Shown: positions 35,704 to 44,158, counted from the first letter of the stretch. The stretch is 52,696 bases of DNA from Rubrobacter aplysinae (GCF_001029505.1 NZ_LEKH01000018.1:1-52696), one strand, 5' to 3'. Numbers and translations: made by a program. The notes: a model not told the origin generated them from the sequence alone.

Positions 35704-36702
35704 GTGACCGACGAATATCAGGGTAGAGCCAGCACGGTCTGCCTCGTAGGGGCGGGCGTCATAGGCTACGGCTGGGCGGCGCGGTGCCTGGCGGCCGGCC
35801 TGGACGTGGTCGCCACCGATCCCGCACCGGGCGCCGAGGAGAGCATCAGGGCCGGAGTGGAGAATGCCTGGCCCGCGCTTGAGCGGGTTGGCCTCGCGGA
35901 AGGTGCGGGCAAGGAGAGGCTATCTTTCACAGCCGATCTGGAAGAGGCGGTCGCCGGGGCGGATTTCGTGCAGGAGAGCGTCCCGGAGCGGGAGGAGCTC
36001 AAGCAGGACGTGCTCGCCCGCATAGACGCCGCCGCGCCAACGCGGGCAATCATCGCCTCAAGCACCTCGGGTTTTCTACCCTCCACGCTACAGAAAAAGT
36101 GCCAGCACCCCGAGCGGGTGATGGTTGGCCATCCTTTCAATCCCGTGTATCTGTTGCCCCTTGTAGAGGTGGTCGGAGGCGAGAAGACCTCCCCAGAGAA
36201 CATACAGAGGATGATGGGCTTCTACCGCTCCATTGGCATGAAGCCCCTTCACGTAAAGAAGGAGATAGACGGGCACCTCTCCGACCGCCTCCAGGAGGCG
36301 CTGTGGCGCGAGAACCTGCACCTCGTAGCCGAGGGCGCCGCCACCACCAAGGAGCTGGACGAGGCCATAGTCTACGGTCCCGGTCTCAGGTGGGCCCTCA
36401 TGGGGGTCAACCTGACCTTTCACATGGCCGGAGGCAAGGAAGGCATGTCGCACATGCTGGCTCAGTTCGGGCCCGCACTGGAAGCTCCCTGGACCAAGCT
36501 ACAGGCTCCTGAGCTAACAGAGGAGCTGAAAGAGAGGATGGTTACAGGCACCACCGAACAAGCCGCGGGGCGCTCAGTCGCCGAGCTTGAGCGTCGCCGC
36601 GACGAGTTCTTGATCCGACTCATGGAGCTGCTCCGGGAGTACTGGCCGGAGAACGAGATCTCCGGTAACCCTAAGGACGGAGAGCGCAATGCCGGAGCCT
36701 GA
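35704..36702 (+). CDS. cdhA: L-carnitine 3-dehydrogenase
   Basis: The 332-residue NAD-dependent enzyme has the Rossmann start TVCLVGAGVIGYGWAARCLAAG, the catalytic His in GHPFNPVYLLPLVEVVGG, and the 3-hydroxyacyl-CoA-dehydrogenase-like C-domain with LQEALWRENLHLVAEGAAT and GPGLRWALMG. This pattern is that of L-carnitine dehydrogenase rather than the acyl-CoA enzyme. It oxidises carnitine to 3-dehydrocarnitine. GTG 35704 follows GGGAGGAGCGAGA. The gene overlaps the thioesterase start by 14 bases; in some bacteria the two are fused. Confidence 0.87.
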   Translation: MTDEYQGRASTVCLVGAGVIGYGWAARCLAAGLDVVATDPAPGAEESIRAGVENAWPALERVGLAEGAGKERLSFTADLEEAVAGADFVQESVPEREELKQDVLARIDAAAPTRAIIASSTSGFLPSTLQKKCQHPERVMVGHPFNPVYLLPLVEVVGGEKTSPENIQRMMGFYRSIGMKPLHVKKEIDGHLSDRLQEALWRENLHLVAEGAATTKELDEAIVYGPGLRWALMGVNLTFHMAGGKEGMSHMLAQFGPALEAPWTKLQAPELTEELKERMVTGTTEQAAGRSVAELERRRDEFLIRLMELLREYWPENEISGNPKDGERNAGA

Positions 36703-37204
36703 GAACACCGGGCTCCCCTACAACGCTCCGCTGCGCCTGCACGAGGCGGAGGTACTTCCCGAGTGGGTGGACTACAACGGGCACATGAGCGAGGCGTTCT
36801 ACGTGCTCGTCTTCGGCCACAGCACCGACGCACTGCTCAACTACATTGGCATGGATGCGGAGTACCGGGAGCGTAGTCGGTGCTCGCTGTACACGCTAGA
36901 GGCCCACGTTAGCTATGTGCGGGAAGCCCGTGAGGCTGAGCCCCTGCACGTGACGACCCAGCTCCTTGACCACGATCATAAGCGCGCCCACCTCTTCCAC
37001 TCGATGTACCACGCCACGGACAGGAGGCTGCTCGCCACCGGGGAGGTCATGATGCTCAACGTGGACAACACTGAACCCGCGGGACCACGCTCGGCGCCGT
37101 TCTCGGAGGAGATCTCCTCCACCTTGAAGGGAATCAAGGCCTCTCACGACTCCCTGCCCCTACCCGAGCAGGCCGGTCGCGCAATCGGCATAGAACGCCG
37201 GTAG
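36689..37204 (+). CDS. cdhB: hot-dog thioesterase, likely betainyl-CoA thioesterase
   Basis: The 171-residue protein has the 4-hydroxybenzoyl-CoA-thioesterase-type hot-dog motif LPEWVDYNGHMSEAFYVLVFG, with catalytic Asp, followed by TLEAHVSYVREAREAEPLHVTTQLLDHDHKRAHLFHSMYH. It would release glycine betaine from betainyl-CoA, the last step after the cleavage enzyme. ATG 36689 lies inside the dehydrogenase end and follows GGACGGAGAG, so the two are coupled. It may also act on carnitinyl-CoA, since no other gene for that step is seen. Confidence 0.82.
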   Translation: MPEPENTGLPYNAPLRLHEAEVLPEWVDYNGHMSEAFYVLVFGHSTDALLNYIGMDAEYRERSRCSLYTLEAHVSYVREAREAEPLHVTTQLLDHDHKRAHLFHSMYHATDRRLLATGEVMMLNVDNTEPAGPRSAPFSEEISSTLKGIKASHDSLPLPEQAGRAIGIERR

Positions 37205-37291
37205 CCTACTATGGGGGCCTCTATGGGTCTCTCCTCGTAATGGATATTCCGGCTAGCCTTGTTGCTGGCTGAGAAAACTACACGTAAGACG

Positions 37292-37319
37292 CCCCCGGCA
37301 GGCTAGAGCTCGCCGGGGG
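37292..37319. terminator. GC-rich hairpin between convergent genes
   Basis: Arms cccccggc (37292-37299) and gccggggg (37312-37319) flank a 12-base loop between the thioesterase and the transporter, which converge here. It probably serves both transcripts. No T-run is present on either side. Confidence 0.5.
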
Positions 37320-37354
37320 AGTCCGTTGGACGTCAGTGTCAGCTGTGGCCTCCG

Positions 37355-38965
37355 TTAGCGGCGCTGCTCCTGGCCGGCGGAGACCTTCTCTTGTTCCTCG
37401 CCCATGGCTACAGGCTCTGGAGTATTCGCGTTGTCCGCTTCTGTGGCGGGAGTTCCGCCGGACTCGGCCTTGTCGTTTATCAGCCACTTCCTGAAAGACA
37501 AAACCATCAGGAGGAGGATGAATAGTAAGGGGAAGGCGCTTATAACGGTCAGCGTCTGCAGCGGCTCCAGGCCGCCGCCGTACATCATCACGATCGCCAC
37601 GGCACCGAGCATAGCCGCCCAGAAGAGCCTGTGCCAGCGGGGCGGCTCCTCCTCGGGTCCGAGCTCGCTCGAGGCCACGGAGGCCAGGGCGAACGACGCC
37701 GAGTCGAGCATGGTCGCCAGGAAGACCATCGCCAGCACGAGGAACACCACCAGGACGAGGCCGCCAAGCGGCAAGCCGAGCACGGTCGCTATGATAGCCG
37801 CCGGGGCTCCCTCGTTCTCCAGGATGTCTGTTACCGGGACCACGTTGTTAAGCTCGAAGTACAGGCTCGTATTGCCGAGGATTGCGAAGGCGGACCAGGT
37901 GCCCAGGCTGCCCGCCAGGCACATGGCGAGGATCACCTCCCGCATGGTCCTGCCCCGGGAGATCCGCGCGGCGAACAGCCCCACGAACGGGGCGTAGGCG
38001 ATCCACCAGCCCCAGTAGAAGACGGTCCAGGTCTCGGTGAATCCCGAATCTCGGATGGGGTCCATGTAGAAGCTCATCTGGACGAAGTTCTGGAGCAGGA
38101 GGCCGACGCTGTTGGTAAAAGTCGTCAGGATGAACACGGTCGGCCCGGCTACTATGATGAATACACCTAGCGCCAGAGCCAGGTAGACGTTGAGGTCCGA
38201 CAGCCGCTTGAGGCCCTTCTGCAGGCCGAGATACGCGCTGAGCCCGAAGATTGCGGTCCAGATCACGATTATCCCGGCGTCTAGCGTGATCCCCTGCGAA
38301 ACGCCGGTCAGCTCGCCGAGTCCTTCGGAGATCATGGGCGTGGCAAGCCCGAGCGAGGTGCCCACGGCACCTATGAGCCCGAACACGAAGAAAACGTCTA
38401 TGATCTTGCCGATCCAGCCGTCCGCGTGATCCCCGAGTATCCCCCTACAGGCCGCGCTCAAACGGAGTATCGGCTGCTTGCGCACGTAGAAGGCGTACGC
38501 GATCGGCAATGCTGGCAGGCAGTAGATGGCCCACGCGGTGAAACCCCAGTGAAACATCCCGTACGTGGCCGCCCAGTTTCCGGCCTCCACGCTGCCCGGC
38601 TCCAGCCCGAACGGCGGGGACGTATAGTAGTATGCCCACTCTATAACTCCCCAGTACATGATCCCCGAGCCTATGCCGGTCGTGAACAGCATCGCTATCC
38701 AGCTCGTAGTGGAGAACTGTGGTCGGGTATCCGGGTCGCCGAACTTCAAGCGCCCATACTTGCCGAACGCCAGATACACCAGCAGGCCGAATACCGCTAT
38801 CGCGAACCACATGTAGAGCCAGCCAAAGCTACCCGTGATAAACGATAACATGCCATCCAGAATCGCCGTGCCCCGTTCCGGACCCAGCAAAAGCGGTGCG
38901 CAAATGGCAGCCACCAACAATAAGGAAAGCCAAAATATCCTTTTCTCAACACCGGGTTGCCTCAA
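37355..38965 (-). CDS. BCCT-family betaine/carnitine transporter
   Basis: The 536-residue protein has about twelve membrane helices and the BCCT signatures TGIGSGIMYWGVIEWAYYY, the Gly-rich GTSLGLATPMISEGLGEL, and the helix-8 Trp-rich segment TWTVFYWGWWIAYAPFVGLFAARISRGRTMREV. BCCT proteins import choline, carnitine, betaine or gamma-butyrobetaine by sodium or proton symport or by exchange. From context carnitine or gamma-butyrobetaine is likely. The charged tail (EADNANTPEPVAMGEEQEKV) is cytoplasmic. TTG 38965 follows AAGGGAG. Two inverted TACAGTAGA boxes lie just upstream, between it and the regulator. Confidence 0.87.
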   Translation of the reverse strand: MRQPGVEKRIFWLSLLLVAAICAPLLLGPERGTAILDGMLSFITGSFGWLYMWFAIAVFGLLVYLAFGKYGRLKFGDPDTRPQFSTTSWIAMLFTTGIGSGIMYWGVIEWAYYYTSPPFGLEPGSVEAGNWAATYGMFHWGFTAWAIYCLPALPIAYAFYVRKQPILRLSAACRGILGDHADGWIGKIIDVFFVFGLIGAVGTSLGLATPMISEGLGELTGVSQGITLDAGIIVIWTAIFGLSAYLGLQKGLKRLSDLNVYLALALGVFIIVAGPTVFILTTFTNSVGLLLQNFVQMSFYMDPIRDSGFTETWTVFYWGWWIAYAPFVGLFAARISRGRTMREVILAMCLAGSLGTWSAFAILGNTSLYFELNNVVPVTDILENEGAPAAIIATVLGLPLGGLVLVVFLVLAMVFLATMLDSASFALASVASSELGPEEEPPRWHRLFWAAMLGAVAIVMMYGGGLEPLQTLTVISAFPLLFILLLMVLSFRKWLINDKAESGGTPATEADNANTPEPVAMGEEQEKVSAGQEQRR

Positions 38966-38988
38966 ACTCGTCTCCCTTCAACCAAAGA

Positions 38989-39018
38989 TCTACTGTAATC
39001 CTAATGATGTACAGTAGA
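38989..39018. promoter_or_regulatory. inverted TACAGTAGA pair upstream of the transporter and regulator
   Basis: TCTACTGTA at 38989-38997 and TACAGTAGA at 39010-39018 form a perfect inverted repeat with a 12-base spacer, 24 bases upstream of the transporter start. The same 9-mer occurs twice in the other divergent promoter of this cluster. I read it as the operator of the MerR-XRE-cupin regulator. Confidence 0.6.
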
Positions 39019-39307
39019 AAATGCAAATGAATGTTTTCTAGGGGGCTCCAGCCCCGGGTGACGAGCCCCGGTCAGAATTGAGGCAAACACGGATTCTGAC
39101 CGGCCGTCAGCCGTTGTCTAGTTTCTTAGCAAGCTGGCAAACTCCGTGCTTTCATCCATCTATGACCTCTCAAGCGGTATGCGGGTATCGCCAGCTTCGA
39201 TTTGGCCAGGATGGTCTGCGGTTTTGTTAATGTACAATTCGATTATCTTGGCTGCGGAGACCAAACACCATTCATGGCGCGAGGAAGATGCCGAGCCTAA
39301 GGATACC
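39019..39307. other. long leader upstream of the regulator with hairpins
   Basis: An 11-base perfect inverted repeat (ccggtcagaat at 39068-39078 and its complement at 39093-39103) lies here, preceded by the GC hairpin ggggctccagcccc near 39043. In-frame ATG (39230) and GTG (39146) codons precede the chosen regulator start but lack ribosome sites. The region may hold a terminator for upstream transcripts or a control element for the regulator. Confidence 0.4.
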
Positions 39308-40138
39308 TTGGACAGCCCGGGCGACGGCGCGCACGGGATCTCGATTGGTGAGACTGCACGATATATCGGGGTCTCAACGCAGGCACTTAGAGGCTGGGAG
39401 AACGAGGGCCTGATCAAACCCCGGCGTAGTCAAGGCGGGACCAGGTATTACAGCCGACAAGACCTCGAGCGGTTGCGTGGGATCCAGCAACTCAGGGAGA
39501 TTCATGGCTTGAACTTCGCCGCCATCCGAAGAGAGCTCGGCTCTGTAGAAGATAATGGCTCTGCCGAGGAGCCCCAAAGTGAGCTCCAGGCCAGGCGGCT
39601 CGGGGAGCGTCTCCGCAGCGTGCGTCTCGGCGAGAGCAAAACCTTAAAGCAAGTCTCCGAGGCGACCGGACTCTCCGTATCCTTTATCTCGGCCCTGGAA
39701 CGCGGGCACTCCGGCGCTTCTATCGCGACCCTGCGTAACGTGCTCGGGTTCTACGGACTGCATTGGAGGGAGGTATTCGGAGACCCGGTCGAGCACCGCT
39801 CCCGACTCGTCGGGCCCCAGGACAGGCCTCTGACCCGATGGCCGAACGGCCTCCGTTCAGAGGGCCTCACCACCACCGGCTCCCTGATGGACCCGGCCGT
39901 CATGCACTTTCCTCCAAATACCGGTAGCGGTGAGCATTTCTCCCACTCCGGCGAAGAGTTTATCTACGTGCTCTCTGGCAGACTTTTCGTCGAGCTGGAT
40001 GAGCCCGGTCGTGAGACGAAAGTTTATCGTTTGGGGAGCGAGGATTGTTTGTACTTTCCCTCTTCAGTACCCCATACTTGGTGGACCGAGGAAGAGCAAG
40101 CGACGGTCATATACGTCGACAGCCCTCCTTCCTTCTAG
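39308..40138 (+). CDS. MerR-XRE-cupin triple-domain transcriptional regulator
   Basis: Numbered from TTG 39308 (276 residues), a MerR-type HTH spans about 11-79 (ISIGETARYIGVSTQALRGW, GGTRYYSRQDLERL). A second HTH of the XRE type spans 97-155 (LGERLRSVRLGESKTLKQVS, GLSVSFISALERGHS), and a cupin about 195-272 (GSGEHFSHSGEEFIYVLSGR, PSSVPHTWWTEE). The cupin has His and Glu positions that could bind metal or a small ligand. Many XRE-cupin proteins regulate amine or amino-acid catabolism. It is divergent from the BCCT gene and probably senses carnitine or an intermediate. The start is set by AAGGA four bases upstream; longer versions are possible. Confidence 0.8.
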   Translation: MDSPGDGAHGISIGETARYIGVSTQALRGWENEGLIKPRRSQGGTRYYSRQDLERLRGIQQLREIHGLNFAAIRRELGSVEDNGSAEEPQSELQARRLGERLRSVRLGESKTLKQVSEATGLSVSFISALERGHSGASIATLRNVLGFYGLHWREVFGDPVEHRSRLVGPQDRPLTRWPNGLRSEGLTTTGSLMDPAVMHFPPNTGSGEHFSHSGEEFIYVLSGRLFVELDEPGRETKVYRLGSEDCLYFPSSVPHTWWTEEEQATVIYVDSPPSF

Positions 40139-40224
40139 GCGCCGCGGTCTTTCTCCAAAATATGTCATCAGGATAACGGCCAGTTTTGATACAAGTCAGT
40201 TTGTAGCGTAAAAGCCAAAGTAGC

Positions 40225-40977
40225 TTACAATACCCCGATAGCCGTGTAGACGGCGGTTACGACCATGAACCCGGCGAAGCCCAGGCGTAGCGCCCGCTCC
40301 GGCAGCGGGTCGCGCAGCCTCACCCCGAGCCAGGCCCCGACGATCGCGCCCAGGATCAGGGGCGGCAGCTCCGTGAGATCCACTACCCCGACGAGGATGT
40401 ATCCTAGTGCCCCCACGGCTCCCGCGGAGAGCACCACCGCCAGGCTGGTCGAGACGGCGGTCTTGGTGGTGAGGCCCATCCCGAGCACCATCAACGGCAC
40501 CATCAGCACTCCGCCGCCGACCCCCACCAGCCCCGAGAGCGCCCCGATTCCCACCCCGGCGGCGAGCACCAGCGCCACGGGTATCCGCTTGCCCTCTCCC
40601 GTACTCTCCGAGCGGCCTTTGGCCGTGGGATAGGCGAGGGCCAGCAGCAGGGCGGCGAAGGCAAGCTCGACCACCGCATCCGGGGAGATGCGGCTTACGG
40701 CGACCCCTATGAGGGTCGAGGGCGCGACGGCGAGCGACAGCACCCCGGCCGTACGCCACTGTACCGGGTTCTCGCTGCGGGCGTTGCGGATGGTGCCCGA
40801 GAGCGAGGAGAACACGATGATCGCCAGGCTCGCGGCGACCGCCTCGGTTATGTTCCAGCCCGCAACGTACAACAGCGCGGGCACGAACACGATGCCGCCG
40901 CCGACCCCCACCAGGCCCGAGAGAGCGCCGCCGCAGACCCCGAGCACCGCCAGAAGTATTAGCTGAGAGGAATCCAT
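40225..40977 (-). CDS. TauE/SafE-family membrane permease
   Basis: The 250-residue protein has about eight membrane helices in two repeated halves, each opening with the family motif GGALSGLVGVGGGIVFVPALL or GIGALSGLVGVGGGVLMVPLMV. Members export sulfite, sulfoacetate or other anions, or take up sulfonates. Neighbours do not point to a substrate. The ATG start at 40977 lies 78 bases beyond the hairpin region 41020-41078. It converges with the regulator gene. Confidence 0.85.
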   Translation of the reverse strand: MDSSQLILLAVLGVCGGALSGLVGVGGGIVFVPALLYVAGWNITEAVAASLAIIVFSSLSGTIRNARSENPVQWRTAGVLSLAVAPSTLIGVAVSRISPDAVVELAFAALLLALAYPTAKGRSESTGEGKRIPVALVLAAGVGIGALSGLVGVGGGVLMVPLMVLGMGLTTKTAVSTSLAVVLSAGAVGALGYILVGVVDLTELPPLILGAIVGAWLGVRLRDPLPERALRLGFAGFMVVTAVYTAIGVL

Positions 40978-41019
40978 GTTTACAAGATCACCTTTATCTC
41001 ATACCCTTCCTCTCCCAAC

Positions 41020-41078
41020 AACGTACCTCCTACGAAGCGAGCAGAGAGAAGGTACGTTAGGCAAAAGTTTTGCCTAAC
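41020..41078 (-). terminator. two overlapping inverted repeats after the gamma-glutamyltransferase gene
   Basis: The perfect pair gttaggcaaaa (41056-41066) and ttttgcctaac (41068-41078) has a one-base centre. A second pair, aacgtacct (41020-41028) and aggtacgtt (41050-41058), overlaps it. The arrangement could switch between two hairpins. It lies 28 bases after the upstream stop and about 40 bases before the TauE start, so it could be a terminator or an attenuator. Confidence 0.5.
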
Positions 41079-41106
41079 TCCGTATTACCCTCAAGCCTAC
41101 TAGCCT

Positions 41107-42708
41107 TCACTGAGCTAGCGCGCAGCCGTCTTTGCGAGGATCGCTACCGCAGGCCCGTACGCCGTCCTCATAGACCCGGATTAGCTGTGCGCCGCCGGTA
41201 GGGATCTCGTAAGGGGCGCCGATCCGGACGTCGTGACCTAACCTCCGCAGCTTTTCGGCAGCTTCCTCTGAACCCCGGTCTTCCAGGAGCAAGGTGCCTC
41301 TATCGTGGAAGTGGCGGGGGTGATCCACGGCCTGCTGGGGGCTCATGTCGTAGTCGATCAGGTTGGCGAGCAACTGTACGTGTCCCTGGGGCTGCATGTG
41401 GCCGCCCATCACGCCGAAGGTGGCCCACAGATTATCGTCCTTGGTGGCCAGCCCGGGGATGATGGTATGCAGGGGGCGTTTGGCGGGCGCCAGGGCGTTC
41501 GGGTGGCCTTCGTCGAGATGGAAGGAGTATCCTCTGTTTTGCAGACACACCCCGGTCCCTTCGGCCACCACACCGCTCCCGAATTTCATGAAGAGGCTGT
41601 TTATGAACGAGCAACCGTTACCCTCGGCGTCCACCGCGCACAGGTAGGTAGTATCGGTACCGGAGACGGGTTCGGCCTGAGTAGCGGCTTTACCCAGGGA
41701 GATCCGCTCCCGGAGCCTCGCTGCGTACTTCTTGGAGAGAAGCTCCTCGGTCGGTACCTCCGAGAACTCCGGGTCCCCGATCAGCCCGTGCAGGTCGGCG
41801 TAGGCGAGTTTTTTGGCTTCCGCTTCCAAGTGAATGCGTTCGGCGGAGAGCGGGTGGAGCTCCCGTAGTTCGTATCCCTCCAGGATGTTCAGCATCTCAA
41901 GAGCCGCTATCCCCTGCCCGGGTGGCGGTATCTCGTGCACCTTCACGCCCCGGTAGTCGGTGGAGATGGGTTCCACCCAGGTGGTCTCGTGGGAGGCGAG
42001 GTCCTCCTCAGCCAGATAGCCTCCAGCTCTCTGCACGGAGCGTGCGATGTTTGCGGCGACTTCGCCCTCGTAGAAGGCGTCGGCTCCGCCTTCCATCACG
42101 GCCCGGATCGTGCGGGCCAGATCAGGCTGATGGAACATCTCGCCGCTCTCTGGCGCCCGGCCCCGGGGAAGGAACGTCTTCACTGCGGCTTCGTCGCGTC
42201 CTAGCAGCTCCTCGTCCTCTTTCCAGTAGCGGGCGACTACCTCCGAGACCGGATTTCCTTCCTCGGCCGCCTCCCGGGCAGGCTCTAGTAGCTTAGAAAG
42301 GGATAGGCGTCCAAGGGAAGATGCTGCATCCCCCCACAGCCTCACGGCGCCCGGCACGGTCACGGTGAGGGCGCCGCGCTCGGGCATATGTTCCACGCCC
42401 CGGCTCTTGAGCTTCTCGACCGTCGCTGATCGTGGGGCCCGACCGGAGCCGTTTGCCCCGATGACCCGCCCGGTCTCCGACTCGTGGAAAAGGAGGAAGG
42501 CGTCTCCGCCCATCCCGGTGGTCATAGGCGCGACCACCGCCATCGTGGCTGCCATCGCCACACAGGCGTCGGCAGCGTTACCCCCAGCATCTAGAACGCG
42601 GATACCGGCGAGGGCGGCTCGCGGGTGCTCGCAGGCTACCGCACCTTTCGTCCCCAGTACTGTTGAACGGCCTCCAAAATCCGGACGTTGACCATCATAC
42701 TGCTCCAT
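41107..42708 (-). CDS. ggt: gamma-glutamyltransferase
   Basis: The 533-residue Ntn-hydrolase has the large-subunit start GAVACEHPRAALAGIRVLDAGGNAADACVA, TTGMGGDAFLLF, and the autoprocessing site GTDTTYLCAVDAEGN, where the second Thr of DTT becomes the nucleophile of the small subunit. The GGHMQPQGHVQLLANLIDYDMSPQQAVDHPRHF segment is typical. It hydrolyses or transfers gamma-glutamyl groups. There is no signal peptide, which is common in one branch of this family. The ATG at 42708 is used. It may share a message with the NRAMP-related gene upstream (75 bases apart). Confidence 0.88.
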   Translation of the reverse strand: MEQYDGQRPDFGGRSTVLGTKGAVACEHPRAALAGIRVLDAGGNAADACVAMAATMAVVAPMTTGMGGDAFLLFHESETGRVIGANGSGRAPRSATVEKLKSRGVEHMPERGALTVTVPGAVRLWGDAASSLGRLSLSKLLEPAREAAEEGNPVSEVVARYWKEDEELLGRDEAAVKTFLPRGRAPESGEMFHQPDLARTIRAVMEGGADAFYEGEVAANIARSVQRAGGYLAEEDLASHETTWVEPISTDYRGVKVHEIPPPGQGIAALEMLNILEGYELRELHPLSAERIHLEAEAKKLAYADLHGLIGDPEFSEVPTEELLSKKYAARLRERISLGKAATQAEPVSGTDTTYLCAVDAEGNGCSFINSLFMKFGSGVVAEGTGVCLQNRGYSFHLDEGHPNALAPAKRPLHTIIPGLATKDDNLWATFGVMGGHMQPQGHVQLLANLIDYDMSPQQAVDHPRHFHDRGTLLLEDRGSEEAAEKLRRLGHDVRIGAPYEIPTGGAQLIRVYEDGVRACGSDPRKDGCALAQ

Positions 42709-42783
42709 AAATTACGTTACTCGCTTTCTCCAGAGCTTGCTCGCATCAACCCGTGGATCACGAATACATCCTTGGGGAGCTTC

Positions 42784-44082
42784 TCAGAATAGACCCACTA
42801 TCTCCCTTACCGCGAGCACGATGAATAGCAACACCGCGAGTGTCATTAGGGCGTTCGAGACGATCTTGTTCCGATACTCGCGCGCTATATTGCCGCGGTT
42901 CAAGAGCCAGAGCAGCGTGACGGCCATAAACGGCAATAGTAGAGCGCCCAGGGCGGCGTAGATGATTACCAAAAGTACAGGTTCTCCAAAGGCGAACAAC
43001 AGCATGGGCGGGAAGGTGCACCACAAGAGGAAGCCGCGGAAGTAGATGCTCTTCTCAGAGAGGTACTCCTGTGCCTGATCCTCGGGGACCCGGCGCACGG
43101 TCCTGACGTAGTCGGCGAAGAGGTAGGCCGCGGCGTTCCAGCCCCCGAGTATCGAACTGCTCACGGCTGCCCAGAACCCGATGAGAAAGAGCCATTTCGC
43201 TAGTGCGCCGAACTGCGCCTCTAGCGGATCGGAGACAGCCACAAGACCCTCTTCACCGCTGATGTTAGTACCGGTTCCAAAGAGAAAGCTCGCGCCTATG
43301 ATTAGCATGGAGATCATGAACAAAGCAGTCACTATGTAGCCAACGCCCGAGTCTACCCTCATCACCGGTATCCACGATGAGCTTCTCCAGCTGCGCTCGC
43401 GTACCCAGTACGTGTAGGCAGCAATCGAGTACGTCCCGCTCACGCCGCCCACGACGCCCAAGGCGTAGACCAGAGAGCCCTCCGGTAGTGTGGGCACAAA
43501 ACCTGCTGCGAGATTTTGTGGGAGCCCCGGGAGTAAGAATACCGCGAGCCCTACTACGGTTATGAACATCAGCACGATAAAGGTCTCCATTAGACGCTCG
43601 AAGAGTCCGTAGCGACCTATTAAGAGAATCAGAAAACCCGCCACACCATGGATTATGGCCCAGCCATAGATAGGCAACACGCCGGGTATCATCGCATCGG
43701 CGGCGAGCGCGGCCGCCGAGGTAACGGCAGCGCCATAGAAAAATATGACCAGGAAGAGATAAACAACGAAGTAACCACTCGCCCAGCGGCTGATTGAGTG
43801 CCAGCCTTCGAGGATGGTAGTGCCCGTCGCCATGTACCAGCGACCGAGCCCCTCGACCAGCGAAAGCTTGATAAGCGCTCCGAGAATGATCGTCCAGAGA
43901 AGCGCTGTCCCGTAGCGTGTGCCTGCAACCAAAGAGGTAACCATGTCTCCAGCCCCCACACCACCAGCTGCGAGGATAAGCCCTGGGCCCACGATCTTGA
44001 GCTTGCCTCTTAGAGTAGTCGGCGGGTTCTCGCGAGCTACGTCAGTAGTCCCCCCTGTCGAACCCTCGGTAACATCGGCCAT
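42784..44082 (-). CDS. NRAMP-related transporter without the DPGN motif
   Basis: The 432-residue protein has about eleven membrane helices and NRAMP-family features (KIVGPGLILAAGGVGAGDMVTSLVAGTRYG, YGLFERLMETFIVLMFITVVGLAV, DNR-free late helices). In true NRAMPs helix 1 carries DPGN and helix 6 MPH, which bind manganese or iron. Here they read GAGD and GGVSG, so the metal site is lost or altered, as in NRAMP-related branches that carry other ions. ATG 44082 follows AGGGGG. Substrate unknown; a magnesium-type or non-metal role is possible. Confidence 0.75.
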   Translation of the reverse strand: MADVTEGSTGGTTDVARENPPTTLRGKLKIVGPGLILAAGGVGAGDMVTSLVAGTRYGTALLWTIILGALIKLSLVEGLGRWYMATGTTILEGWHSISRWASGYFVVYLFLVIFFYGAAVTSAAALAADAMIPGVLPIYGWAIIHGVAGFLILLIGRYGLFERLMETFIVLMFITVVGLAVFLLPGLPQNLAAGFVPTLPEGSLVYALGVVGGVSGTYSIAAYTYWVRERSWRSSSWIPVMRVDSGVGYIVTALFMISMLIIGASFLFGTGTNISGEEGLVAVSDPLEAQFGALAKWLFLIGFWAAVSSSILGGWNAAAYLFADYVRTVRRVPEDQAQEYLSEKSIYFRGFLLWCTFPPMLLFAFGEPVLLVIIYAALGALLLPFMAVTLLWLLNRGNIAREYRNKIVSNALMTLAVLLFIVLAVREIVGLF

Positions 44083-44158
44083 CAGGCCCCCTAATACGCG
44101 ATGGTTTCCATTCCCCACCAAACATTAGACAACGAAAGAAAGCGTTAAGCAAACTACG

